The translations under genes and the position numbers were made by a program. The notes under the pieces were generated by a model. The model searched no databases. It saw nothing but the letters and a program-made list of their open reading frames with translations, and had not been told where the DNA came from. Positions 1 to 13,200 of a stretch of 64,000 nucleotides of DNA are shown here, one piece after another; position 1 is the stretch's first letter; every line of letters begins with the position of its first letter. Source of the DNA: Daucus carota subsp. sativus (lineage: Eukaryota; Streptophyta; Magnoliopsida; Apiales; Apiaceae); contig NC_030385.2 in NCBI RefSeq assembly GCF_001625215.2, forward strand, positions 34,001,598 through 34,065,597, read 5' to 3'.

Positions 1-588
1 GCTATTTATATAGTATTAAAAAAAAATAAAGGTTGTTGCAAACAAAGGTAGTTATAAACCGCTATGTGGGAGTCGAATATAGTCTTGACATGATATTGAT
101 GGATGATATTAATAAATTAACTATTAGTGATTTATGTTTGTTGGTTATTCTTTTATAATATTTATTTTGTTCATTGGACATGTTTGTTGTCAATTTTTAT
201 ATGATTTACACAGGAAAATGTTATTCATGCATTATCTTTTTGTTCCGTTCAAACAACTTCTAAGTGAAGGCTGTTTATACAGCATTAAAAAATAAAGATT
301 GTTATAAGTAAGGGTAGTTATTGACTGCTATCTCACGGATTTAAGTTAGATGTTTTTGTGCAGATTCAATCCAAAAAAATTGGAGGAAAGTGACAATGTA
401 AGAACATGATTACTTTTCAAAAAAAAATATGATTCATCGTACCTTAAATTGTTAATTACGTGTAGAAATTTATTTTCATTTTTGCATTATGAATTATAGT
501 CCAATTTTGCAAATTTATATATTAGTATTGGTATTACATATTAATTTTATTTTATCTTAAAAATATTAATTTTGAATTATAAATGCAC
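1..588 (+). mobile_element. Helitron remnant with RPA-like OB-fold sequence, internally repeated
   Basis: The stretch around 66-120 reads SLDMILMD in one frame, matching the OB-fold exon seen twice at 31.8-32.2 kb. Positions 1-66 recur in diverged form at about 269-335, so the segment is a tandem repeat of roughly 268 bp. SLDMILMDEK-type sequence is typical of the RPA-like (DUF223) proteins of plant Helitrons. The reading frame is broken and no Helitron terminus is visible because the window starts inside the element. The right side is interrupted by the SINE at 589. This is a decayed transposon, not a gene. Confidence 0.55.
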
Positions 589-1675
589 TTTTTTTTGACT
601 AATATGGCTTATAGCCTTACAAAGTGAGTATCTGTCGAAGATATTCTCGGGGTGAGCCAGAGTCGAACCCATGACCTGGGACGACAGAGGATAAACCCTT
701 AACCACTGGGCTTAGGCCTGTAAACGGATCGGATTTGGATCGGATTTAACTAAATCCAAATCCTGATCCATTTAAATTTATCGGATTCGGATCGGATCGG
801 ATCAGGAGTCGGATATTTTACAAGTCAATCCATATCCGGTCCATTCGGATCGTGGATAATCGGATCGGAGATCCGATCCACCAAATATTATGAAATAATT
901 ATTTTTTACGTGAACAATGTTTTAACTTTCATATAGAAAAAAATGATATTTTCTAGTTATATTAATTCATGAATTTTAACGTAACAAGCACACAAAAAAA
1001 CAACAAATAAAACAGTAAAGTAAAGTCTGCAGTTTCATGTTATTAATAAAAATGCAACCGAAAAACTTTGTTGGTTGTTCTTATGCATAGAATGTATCAA
1101 GTAATTAGAAAAATAATAAATAAATTGCTTAATATTTTTGGAGGAAGCAAATTATGCTCTACTCCTCTATTACTAAAGATTAAAATCATTAAATATGTCT
1201 TAAATACAAATCAGGTGATTGAGGAGGTGTTAATGGAAGAGTTTAGCTTCCCAATATTTATTATACTTACTCTACACAAAAAAGAAAAGAGTGATTATTA
1301 GATTAACCGGATAATAAGAGTGTAAGCCATGTCAAGATTTAGAAGCGGCTGATCGGTTATAGGAAAACATGATTTAGAATTTTGTCTTCTAATTTTTGAA
1401 AATTTTATTTTGTATGTAATAATATAATATAATATAATATAATATAATATAAAATATATAATATAGTTAAGCATGAATCGGATCGGATCGTTAACAGATC
1501 GGATTTGACCATATCCATATCCATTCTTTATCGGACCGGATTATTATCGGATCGGATTATTAACAGATCGGATTTTTTTAATAAGTATCCATATCCATTT
1601 ATTTAACCACGGATCGGATCGGGTCGGATCGGATATCCGATCCATTTACAGGCCTAACTGGGCTATCCGATCGTG
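589..1675 (-). mobile_element. tRNA-derived SINE, split by a hAT insertion
   Basis: On the minus strand this holds a pol III B box (GGGTTCGACTCT, about 659-670), an A-box region split by the later insertion, and a 3' tail that appears here as T8 at 589-596. The same SINE family is present intact on the plus strand at 39791-39925, sharing the phrases around CTCACCCCGAGAATATCTT and CAGATACTCA. SINE sequence occupies 589-712 and resumes after the hAT target duplication to about 1675. Confidence 0.75.
713..1656. mobile_element. Non-autonomous hAT element (944 bp) with 8-bp target duplication
   Basis: Terminal inverted repeats TAGGCCTGTAAACGGATCGG at the left and CCGATCCATTTACAGGCCTA at the right differ at one base. 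Perfect 8-bp target duplications ACTGGGCT lie at 705-712 and 1657-1664, diagnostic of the hAT superfamily. Sub-terminal regions are packed with GGATCGGAT repeats, which may be transposase binding sites. The interior has only a short 77-codon ORF (1068-1301), so no transposase. It inserted into a SINE. Confidence 0.9.
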
Positions 1676-1699
1676 CTCATCATAAGAATCTCATTCTTC

Positions 1700-2222
1700 T
1701 AGACTTACGGTATGCAGTAGCAGCAGCAGTTCGCTTGAAAAATTATGGAATAATCTTCCCAGTGAACTTGTTTCAGAAATTGCAAAGTATTTGGGGATTA
1801 AAGATCTTATTCGTTTTCGTAGAGTCTGTAAAGATTGGTTAGCTGCTTCTTATTCATGTTCAGCTCAGATTGAGTTTTGTCGTGACCCTTGGATATTACG
1901 TTCTCCAATCAAAGAAAGTTCAAACAATTACATACTGTACAACCAATCTGAAACTTGGGTTTTCTGCTTAATAAAAAATGGCTACCTGAGATCTACATCA
2001 GAATAAACAAAATTGATTATTTGCTTTTGAAGATGAAGTCATTTTATCTCCACGTTAATTATTACATGTTTGCCGTGGAGCGGAAAGAATTAGAAATAAA
2101 GAAAGATGCTGATTTTCTGGTTTGCGGAACAAGGGTGAAAAAACACGGTTACGATTGTTACACCCGTCATTTAAACGTGAAGGGAACTACGGAAGAGTGG
2201 GACAGAGTGATCTTGTTTCATC
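1700..2222 (+). pseudogene. F-box protein pseudogene, interrupted by a hAT element
   Basis: Positions about 1740-1850 encode a clear F-box: NNLPSELVSEIAKYLG followed by KDLIRFRRVCKDWLAAS. F-box proteins bring substrates to SCF ubiquitin ligases. The frame ends at a stop at 2004-2006. Similar-looking coding sequence carries on in another frame (about 2010-2222, AVERKELEIKKDADFLVCG), pointing to a frameshift. No in-frame ATG precedes the F-box; the ATG at about 1710 is in another frame. A hAT element enters at 2223, and the 3' part may resume at 3349. The C-terminal half could be a DUF295 domain, but this is weak. Confidence 0.6.
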
Positions 2223-3348
2223 TAGGGATGGCAACGGGTCAGATCGGGTCGGGTTTCTTGAGATCCACATCCGATCCATTATATTTCGGGTCGGTTCGGG
2301 TCCGAAATATGAAGATTCAGATCCGATCCGTCGGGTTTTTTCGGGTTTCGGTTCGGGTTCGGGTCTAATTCGGGTATTTAAAAAAATAAAATTAAATACA
2401 AATTAAAAATTATATATCTATAAAAAATGTGATTATGGATTTTATTTAACTTTAGAAATATAAGAGCATCTCCAACCTCACAAAACCCTTAGGTAAAAAA
2501 TGAGTTGGCATACCATATATAAAAAATATAGCCAATCTGTTGAAAAAAGCGCACTCCAACCACATGAAACTGTTGTCTATAATTTTAGCCAACCTCCTAT
2601 GGATGGCTATATTTGTCGAACCTCTACAGGTCTGTAAAAAATCTGTAGGAAGATTACACATCATTTATTACTATATTGAACTGATATATTCTATTTTAAC
2701 AAACTAAAATATTAATAACATACTATTTTTAAATTATAGCCAACCAATATAGCCAATACCGTCGAAGCAAAATGTCTTACAGGTTCAACAAATTTTACAT
2801 AATGTCTTACAGGTCCAATTTAGCCAACGATTATAGCCAACACCGTTGGAGATGCTCTAAAAAAGGGAATTACATGCTTCATTTATTACAATAAACACGT
2901 GAAACATGTTAACTCAATTGTATACAATCATTTAACTTATCATTTATGTTTTAATATTTTTATTGTATTTAAATTTTTTAATGCACAATAATTGAGAAAA
3001 ATAAAATATTGATGTAATAAATATAAATTCCATGTTGCAAATATAAAATTAAGTAAAATGTTAATATTCATACCTAATAATTCATAATATTTCAATATAT
3101 ATACTTTACATTTAACATATATGTGTGTGTGTATACTATATCGGGTTTCGGGTTCGGATCGGGTTTAAATCGGGTTTCGGATTTCGGGTCGGGTCTCGGT
3201 TCGGAATACTTGAGATCCAGATCCAAACTTTTTCGGGTCCAAAAATAAGATCCAGATCCGGATCCAAATCCAAAAAAATCGGGTTCGGATACCAATCGGG
3301 TCGGAACAGGTCGGGTATCTATCGGGTCGGGTAAAAATGCCATCCCTA
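2223..3348. mobile_element. hAT element (1126 bp) inside the F-box pseudogene
   Basis: It begins TAGGGATGGCA and ends TGCCATCCCTA, an 11-bp inverted repeat typical of plant hAT elements. It is flanked by 8-bp duplications GTTTCATC at 2215-2222 and 3349-3356. Both ends are rich in CGGGTCGGGT repeats. No transposase is present, and a Tourist-like MITE sits within it. Confidence 0.9.
2464..2857. mobile_element. Tourist-like (PIF/Harbinger) MITE nested in the hAT element
   Basis: The inverted ends are GAGCATCTCCAAC and GTTGGAGATGCTC. TAA target duplications lie at 2461-2463 and 2858-2860. The 394-bp element has no coding capacity. The same family recurs at 60.7-62.2 kb. Confidence 0.85.
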
Positions 3349-3356
3349 GTTTCATC

Positions 3357-4298
3357 CAAGGTTTCATCAGATTGCTCCTGGTGAGGGCTTTCTGGCCTTG
3401 TTTTACTTTGTGTCCAATATTGCTATCAGTAATTTGGAGAAATTATATATAATTAAATTTTGCGTATTTTACCATCTGAAATGAATAACCTTTGTAAACA
3501 GGATGGCGTCAAAATATATAATTTCTAGGTTGTTGATTAAAATAATATAAAATACTAATTATGTAAAATTCATTTATGAGATTATGGAGATCATTTCAGT
3601 TGGTGGTTAATTCTAGCCAAGCGATGGACAAAAGAAATTTTGTTGCCACAAGGATTCGAACAATAATTTTAACTAAACGAGGGACAAAAGAAACTTTGTT
3701 GTCACAGGGATTCGAACAATTGTGTTGCAACAAGTTGGATTCGAACTTGTGCCTTCATTGAGAAGATCTAACTCCACACAATCACGGAGTAAAATAAATT
3801 TTCACAGGGTTAAACAAATTTTCTATTAAAAATATAGGAGATATATACATATATTACTAAGTTCACCGTACAAAAATATATGCATATATTACGAAGATCA
3901 GTAGCCTGCCCCGTCCCGTCCATGGGATTATGGAAATGCCCTAACAAGCCCGGTGAGAACCCTATGCTGCAATACTAGTACTTCATTGTTTTTTTTTTAA
4001 GTAAATGTATCACCGTACTTACTAATTCTTATAAAACGGTTTATACAACTATACCTTAGGATTAATTCTATTGACAACTTTTAATAAATCGCATCAATTT
4101 ATCTAGAAGTTTTCAGTTAACGTCGAACTAAACTTTGATAAATCTTTGCCAAATTAGTAACAAAATGTTGAGCTCGGGTGAAACACAAGAAAACATCCTT
4201 CATCAATAAGAAAAAAAAAATGGAACCTCAGCTACCCTCTAGACAAGTTAACCGCAATCGACATGTTGCACAGGCCAGCTACCTGTTATAGCACAAAA
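3357..4298. other. Spacer between F-box pseudogene and LD 3' end
   Basis: No gene is visible. Positions 3601-3740 hold a decayed tandem repeat of about 55 bp in which GGATTCGAAC, the reverse complement of a pol III B box, appears three times. The last few hundred bases before 4299 should include the LD 3' untranslated region, since LD is read leftward. Confidence 0.6.
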
Positions 4299-7200
4299 TT
4301 ATCTTCTCTGGTCACGCCATCTACGGTCACCGTGCCGGGCGTGATCCCTGAACTCAGGGTGCCGCGGTTGCAGCTGCGGCCTCGACCTATCAACCCTATA
4401 ATTTTGACCATTAGTTGTTCTAGCCTGTCCATAACTCCAAACAGGTGGTTGTGATCGAACCGGACTGTTATCTGGACTCCAAGTATCATACCACGTATCA
4501 CCAACCGTTTCATTTCTATTACTTGGAGGAACTATTAGAGCCTGCTGAGTTCCTCCAGCATATGCATTATAGTTATTATAATTAGTGTGAAATTCAGAGT
4601 TTGGAGTCAGATTCGGTTGATCCCTCCAAGAGGCTGTCGAAAAACGAGCATCAGGGACGTCTGCTGAGGGTTGCCTCATTTGAGACCGAGCTGATGTTGG
4701 CATTAAGTTGGGCATCTGTAAAGGAGCAGCCAAAGAATTGTGTTGAGCCAAATTACTGACTGTAAAATTATTTTGGTTTTGGAGAGTTTCTGAAGCAGTT
4801 TGATTTAAGGGGACTGCAACACGGGCTCGCTCAGGCAATGTTGCACTTGTAGCTCTTTGATACATTGGCGTTTCTGTGACTATTGGTTCCGCCGGAGCCG
4901 GGGCAATTACTGGTCTTTGGGGATAGGGTAGAACCGTGCCAGTAGAATATACATGGGGTTGTACTGTGGCAATAACAGCTGAAATGTGACTTTCTTCTCC
5001 ATAAACTGTAGAGGGCTGCCATGAAAAAGAATTTCTCGAGCTCTGTGCTTCCCATCCACTCTGCAAGAAAGGAAAAGGAAACAAAACATAACCAAATCCA
5101 TCAGTTAAGCCCAGAAGAAAACCACCATATAATTAACAGCAAAGTTCGTGAACTGGTGTCCAAATTATTAATTTTTAATAAAATGATATTCACAAGCTGT
5201 CACATCAAAAGTTCCCACTTTCTAAGAACTTCCCACGGACCAGAATTATGCCAGGGAAAATTGTGTGGCCTACCACCATAGGCCATAGCTATGCTAGTCA
5301 TCACGTTTCTAATTTCTTACTAAAAGAGTATCAGATCCATTTGCAACTTTCTTTATCAATTTTAATAATAACTCAGAACATAGAGAATTCTTTAGTTTCT
5401 CTTTCATCATTTGATTGGGTGATACTATTGGGTAAAACCAAGCAGCCGATCCCCTAACTTCTAACGGGTAATTATTTCACCGGCAAGAACACTTCTTTAC
5501 GGATCTTAGTCCATTAAAGTGGGGGAATGGTGATATAAAAAGAAAAAGAAAATGTAGGAGGAGAAGATGATTTGAGAAATTGCCACAACATTTTATAACT
5601 TTCAAGAGTTGTACAGTTGCTGCTTAAAACACGCACCGTTACAGGATTGCTGGAAGGAGTTGGGGATGGAAGAGAAACTTCAATCTGCTCCGGGGCTTTG
5701 GTGCCTATACCAGTTAAACTACTGACAGCACTACTAACCCCATTTGACTTGAGCATATCAAGTAATTTCATAGTATCTTGACTTGATAAGTTACCACCAC
5801 CTTCTGCAGACGTCAATGCAAAAACAAGATCTGGGTTTTTCAATAAAACGGCAAGCAATTCAAAATCAGGCTCAGGCATGTTCCCATTCGTTATCACATT
5901 ACTACTTTGTGATGTTGTGGCTGCAGAAGTAACTGGAACTTCATTTTGACTCTGAGAAGCAATTATTTCTGTGCCATCAGCATCAGGCAACTGTTCGATT
6001 GGTATTTCCGGGGTCAATGAGTCATCATAATCAATCTCACGATCCCAAGGTTCCTTGGGATCTGAAGGTATTTCATGGATTGTTTTATAGATTATTTCTT
6101 TCTCCCGACGAATTCTGTTTCTCTGGAACTCTACTTCTTTGCTATCTACACCAGTGCCAACCATCCAGCCAATATTAATTCTCATTTCTGCATTACAGAA
6201 AAAAGTTTCAGGCTTAAAACTGCAAAGAATACAAGTTATAACCCAAAGAACAAGTGCAGAGAGTTAAACTATATAATAGGTGAAAGATGAACCAACAAGA
6301 GAACTACCGCCAAACTATTCCCAATTGAATATTCAATGCTACCTTGAACATTACAAGAATTAATTGCAGCCATCACATTTGTTGATTTGCAGCAAATAGC
6401 AAAACCGCCCGCATAGCCCGTGAATTAAAAAAAAATTGTGTTTCCCTACCTCTCAAATTGTATAGAGATGGGGGTGACTAAGAAATTGGATGAATTTGTT
6501 TGACAAACTTAAAAAACTGGGTAAAAAAAATATGAAACAAGGATCTTAGAATTTGGATGATATTCATGTTTCACAAAACAATAAACAATCAAATGAGCAA
6601 ATATATAGTTAATAATCATGCAGAAATCAAGACTGCCCTTTATAAAGCCACTTGCCATGATACATCCAGCTTTTTGTTTCAAGATGTAAACAATCTGATG
6701 TGTTTTGAAATAAACAGAATAAGATCCTCAATATTACAAACAATACAGCATCCAATCAATGAGCCCAGTAAAATTATAGATTCGGTTTCTGTTCTTCAGT
6801 TATTGGCAATACAGTTTTAAGTAGAAGCCAGAATAATGAATTTTGAATCGATTACTATGCTACAAAACTGGGTACATAACAAACTCGGGAAAATTAATTT
6901 TAAGCGCGACTTGCAAGGAGAGCTGGGCTTTCTTGCAAAAATAAAAACAGAGAGCTTAATTATATTTACCGAAACAGGACCGCTGAAGAGAAGAGGGCGA
7001 GCCATAAAAAGATCAAGATAAATTAGAGTCGAAGCACAAGCGGATGAGATTAAAGAAACAGAATTGCATGCTATGTTGCTCAAGACTCAGTTACTGAGTG
7101 ACGCATAGATGCATACAGCACATATCCATCTATTGAACCCAAAAAAATTTGAAAGAACACATGGACACAGTCCGATTCGTAGGACAGACATAATTTATAG

Positions 7201-10200
7201 ATACGTAAATAGGGTCATGTTCCTCTTAGAACCCTTAGAACCTTCTAGTATTAATAAGGGTTCTGCAGCACAAACTGCACATGCAAAAAGTGTCTTGTTT
7301 ATGTATTATATTTTTAAATTTATTTTTGAACATACACAACGATGCAAAATAGCATGCATTTAGATTTAGATCCTGGAAATTTATTTAAAATTTAGGGTTC
7401 TGTAGCAGAACCTTCATGAATAAATTATCACCAAAACCGTGTAAAAGTAATTGAAAGATCTCAAATTAAACATAACTTTCCAAGGGACTTTACACGTGTG
7501 GCGTATTTTTCTTCTCATTTTCATTTGTTCTACCATCCATTTTATCTTTTAGCATCACAAGTTCATCTTATATGTGATCTATTAGTCGGACAAAATGCCC
7601 ATATTTAAAATCAAAGATCATACACGGAACAAATGGTGAAGACGACCAAAACCAGAGGCACGGTAACAAAGATTACACGAGAACAAAGGAAGGAAAGTGA
7701 GGACATGAGGCTACAGTTCTGTTTTAAGGAGAAAGCACAAGCTGCCATGTTTTAGGCTTTGTTTTCAGCATTTTTAGGCCAAGGACATCAACTCAGTGGT
7801 TTCTCAACTTTTTTGTGTTTAATTTGCTTTTCGCTGCCAATTTGAATCTCGCATTAGCACAATCTTGCATCTACCAGCAAAGCATGTTTTAAAACACTCA
7901 GGCTTTTCTTTATTCTAAGAGGAAGTTCAAACTGCAGAAGAAAGAAAACAAAAATGGACACTATTTAAGAGTTACCAACTACTCAATATCATGGGATTTG
8001 TTACACCCTTGTTTTTAATCAATTATTCAAGTTTAATCTCAAATGAACGGGGTTAGCTGACCTGGCAACTTCAGATTAGAAAAACTCAATTTAACAAAGT
8101 CCAGTTGTGTCCCTCCATCCCTTTTTAGTTATTCAGTTTTGACTTTCAATGGTCAAATTGACCAAAGTTTGACTGGACTTTATATATTATATAATTAAAC
8201 AAATATTAAAAAATTATGGCCCTGTTTGGGAATTAGCGGTTAGCTGTTAACAAATTAAATTAGATGTTTTGACTAGCCGATTGAATTAGTTGTTTGGTAA
8301 TTAGCTTATTGATTAGCACTTTCTGTCACAGACCATAACTTCTAACCAAAAAAACTCCTCAAAGTAGCTCTTTCAAAATTAGCTTTTTGGATCCAAACCT
8401 CTATTTCAATCCGCTAATTACCAAAACACTAATATTAGCATATTCTAGTGGTCAAACCACTAAAACACCTCAAATCTCTAATTTTTCCCAAAACCTCTAA
8501 CTTCCAAACAGGACCTCTATCATCATAAAGTACATAAAATCTATTTTAAAATGCAATTTTAAGTTCTAAAAATAAAAATAAAAATTGTCCTTAATCTTTG
8601 GTCAAAAATGGTCAATTTGACCACTGGAAATCAAAAGTGGACAATCAAAAAGGGACGGAGGGAGTAATATTTACTGTGATTTCTATTTCACATCTGATCG
8701 TTTAATTTAGGACGGAGAATATCACACAAAATACACATCTTGATTTTTAGTTATAAAACAGTTGGAATCTCGCTGCTTAGCCGCATATCATACATTTATC
8801 AGTTCATCCGAAAGGTAAAAAGTTTACTAACTAATTTCAAACACTGCTTCACAATTTGGAAGATATCAATAACAACCAGCATATGTGAGGTAAAGAATAA
8901 AAAATCTGCCTGGTTACATTGTGACCACTATTCTATTCGTCCTGTTTTCTCGTCAACTAATCCCGTCATAAATGTTAAACACCTTTTAATCGAGAACTTC
9001 AGAACATGCCTCCAAGGGATAGTGGATAAACTGATTTAACTCGTGAAATCAATAATATAACAAAGAAATAAGTAGTTTTATTCTTTTTGTTACTCCCATA
9101 AACTTCACCCGCAATGAAACGAGCAACTTCATTTTACTATCGTGACAATCATCTTTCTAATTTGCACATTATTCCCAAGCCAAGAACATAGAAGTAATAT
9201 CATTGCCACCATTTTGGTACTTAAACCGATATACTGATGCATTTGCAAAACATTAAATTAGATTCTAATACTATGCTATCAGGAGAAATTCGATCAATAC
9301 TTGTATAGTCCCAGGAAATTATTGATAAGCTGTAAAACTGCACAGTTCTAATTGCTTGAGCCATAAGATTGAATTTAGTACAAGCCGCTTTACTTTTATA
9401 GGTATTCCACAGTCCTGTCCAAATGTCCAAAGATTAACATTTGCACCACTTATAAAATTTGTAAAGCATATCCGTGTGAGAAATTTAAAAGAAAATTAGT
9501 TAGTAAACGAAGTATCTGGAGTGAACATGTACAATTTCAGAACGAGCACAATATCTGCCGGACATTAAACAAGTAGTTAAAAGTATAAAGCATAAGAGAT
9601 AATTTAGATGCTATATCTCATTTCAATTACTTTCTAGGTACTCTCAAAAAGGTATTCTATGTCAAATTTTTAATGTAGTTAGTTGTAGGTATACCAGAAA
9701 GAGAAATTGAATAGGTATACCTGGGGGTGTCTGCCATGAAATCTGCTCCCTCTTGATCTTTTTAAATGCAGGCTCATATACATCCTGATTCATCTTGTTA
9801 GATATGGACGCTACTTTTGGCTCGTTAGTCAGAGGCTTCTTTTGCTCCTCAACTTTAGTGCGTACATACGACTTTGATGAAGACTGAGGCCCACTAACTT
9901 GAGGATTAGACACTTTCTTAGGGCTTCCATCAGAAGTAGCAAGGGGTTTCCCATATTTGCTCTGCATAAACTGAGCACGTAGTTTGGCTTTTTGGATCTC
10001 GTCAGCTGAAAGAGGTCGCCCTTGAGTTGCAGGTAGCGACCTTGCAAGCTGTGAACTTCTTCCAGTAACTTTCTGTCCAGGTTGCTCCAACTGCTGGACT
10101 CTTCTACGCTCTCTGGTTTCTTCTTATTACTTAAGGCAACCAACTATTTGCTCTTTACGCATGTACAACTAAGACAATAGACTATTACTTAAGAAGTTAT

Positions 10201-13200
10201 GCATAAGCAGAAGATTTTGTAAATTTATCAGAAATGAAAAATGCTGATAGTAAGCAGATTGGCTACACAAATTCAAGGGGCGTATATAATAGCAAGCAGA
10301 TCGGCTACACAAATTTAGGGGGCATTTTTTACTTCTTTGTTTAGGTTGGGATATGTAGAATATTAATCTGTGTTAGATTTGTAAAAACACCAGGAGGGAC
10401 ACATTTGGTCATTGTAAATGGGGAGAATCGCCGCACAAAGCTGACAAATTCTTCATCCATCTAGGCCTTTATTTTTATTATTCAACACTTTTGTGTAAAG
10501 ATGATGATATATTTAAAAACACATATAACCACAAATCAGACTATTTTAAACCTTAGATTATCTCAGGAACAAAGATATAACGTGTCCACTAGTCCCAGTC
10601 AATAGAGAACTCATTAATTTGAAATATAGAAATAGTAATCAAGTGGATCAAAGATCATTGCAAATATCACCAGAGTTCCTCAACTATCTGAAGTCAAACT
10701 TGACTTATTAGGATGCTGGGAATTTTCAGCAACCCTGCCTTGAATCTGGTTTAACACAAATTGGCCTACTATATTATATTTTACTTAGGTACTCTTTCAA
10801 TCACAACCTACATGATTGTATCTCTATAAATACTTAATGCCGCATAATATCAAACAGTGTCAACTGCAAGGCTGCAATTGTGTAATCCCAGTTCAATTAG
10901 CCGTAGCTCTGTGTTAATTATTCCACAGTTCACTTGATCTATGTAAGTTTAAACGGTTCACATAAAGCTTGATATTATAGATCATAAAAAGCCCATGTCC
11001 ATTATGATTCACATTAACTAGAATTTCAAAGCAGGAACTGTCACAAGGATACGGGATGAAGAACCTCTAACAAGTTTCTTAGAGTCATCCACTGAAGAAA
11101 GCAATTTCAATGGCTGTGAAGACTCCAACTTCCTGAACAATAAAAGGGTGCTTTAACACACTGCCTGTAATATATATCATGAGCAGAATGTTTCACCAAA
11201 GATGCCTACATACCTTGAGTTCTCTGTGCCAGAATAACATTTAATAGCAGGGTCCTGCTGTGAACAAAGTAACATTATCAGTAAACTAAAAACTTCAAGC
11301 AGTTTTCAAGGAGAAGGCATCAGTATTACAAAGTAATTTCCAATAATCACTGGGGACTAAAAATATTTTTCATTTGATTGATGCAGGTTCCAGTTATGTG
11401 AAGCACTTACAAGGTTATCAGCTTTCGTCTCCCAGGATTCACTTTCCATTATTTCACCAATGCTGCACACGTAGACTTGACAATAAAATACAAGCAGATA
11501 GAAAAAAATACTACTGTCCTACAAAAAAAAAATGGCTGGTTTGGTTTTCAAAGGAAATTTATCATTTATATTTTATACACTAGTACATCCTTGTTCAAGT
11601 TAGTGTATTAATATTTTCCAGGTAATAATGTACATGTGACAGATAAAAAAGAAAGTGAAACAGGCATATTTTGTGTTCTGGGAAACGTGAATCAGGTATA
11701 AGAACTCACGTATTATCCTCAGCATAATAGGTTTAAAAAATATACAATGCACATATATAAACCCAGACATATTTTCACGACAAGTTAAAATATAAGCTCC
11801 ACCATTTTTTGTAGGACGGGAATAGAAAATAGCATTATCAACTAGGAAAGAAATAGCCTTGCCTCTGCTTTAATAGCATCTCATCCTGACATTCAGATGT
11901 AGATTTCACAGCATTGGGTTTCTTTAAATTTTGGCTCCGCGCAAATAATTTGCTCCATTTAGATAAAAGAACCTTTGCTCTATTTGAGATATCTGATCCT
12001 CAAACAAGATATAATGAGATTCCACATATTAAAAAGGAACCAATAAAAGTAAATGTGCATAGATAAGATCTATATTTATAAAAGATGAGCCGTATACTCT
12101 GATCAAAAACTATGGCAGTTAAAACAATCTTTAAAATTCAGAGCATTTTTCACTGAATTCTTTTTCCCAATAGGATTATCATATCACATTTATATATTCT
12201 AGTGCGCGTTGAAGACACATATTCCACCACGAACAGGACTACAGGGATCCTTGAAAACTAAAATTGACTAGCATTCCAGAAATCATGTGCAGGTAATTTC
12301 AAATGCATATACCCGCAACTTGATGAACATATCACAGGTGCACTTAAGCAATATATTACTCAACAATTTAGTTTCATAAATTGCTCCAATCTCACCTCTT
12401 GAAAAAGGAACTTCAAATACAGATATTGATGATATCAATTTACATGTAACTAAAACATATAATTCTGCTTCATGATATTGGATTAGGTGCATTTTGTTTT
12501 ATCATAATGACAGTGGCCATTCAAGTTTTGAGACAACCAAAGACATGCAACACCAACACCATAGTGAATTCTTACAAAATATTGCAAAATGATTAAGTCT
12601 GAAGTTAAAATTTCAGTATTTCACATAAGTAAATGGATGAGTTGTCTATCAAAGTCAAGACAAAAACGTATGGTAGAAGTGGGAGTATATTATTATCACA
12701 TAAAAGCTATGTAACCCACAAAGATCAGCCAACAAAGAGCAACACACCTGATGACCTATAAAACCGAAGCCTATTTACACTTTGTAATATTGCAGACATG
12801 TGAGCTGGAAGAGCTTTATGTAGCGGGAGATGACAAAGGACCTGCAGAGGCATATAAAAACCATATCAGGTAATAGAAGTGGACTGTAAAAACAATAGCA
12901 TAGATTATGCACGTACCTTAATAATGACATGAAGGACAGTTGTTTGTTCTTCCATTGCTGCTTGACCCAACCATGTTGCTAAAATCATAACTCCACCTTT
13001 AGTTAAGAACCTAAAATTTCATGAACATATATAGGCTTAATAACATGCCAATATAGTAAATCAGAAAAACTCATGCAGCTGGGACACCTACCAATTGAGT
13101 ACTGAAGAATCCTGAATCTGCAAGATCCATTCCATCAATTTCACCTGTCCAGAAAACTTATCTTCTTTCCGCATTAAAGTAAAGATGTTCTCAACAAAAT

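Noticed and set aside
1955..2406. ORFs of 137 and 94 codons as real genes
   Set aside because: Their downstream halves are translated hAT CGGGT repeats; only the F-box relic upstream is meaningful.
3092..3367. ORF of 91 codons, minus strand
   Set aside because: Low-complexity translation of the hAT terminal repeats.
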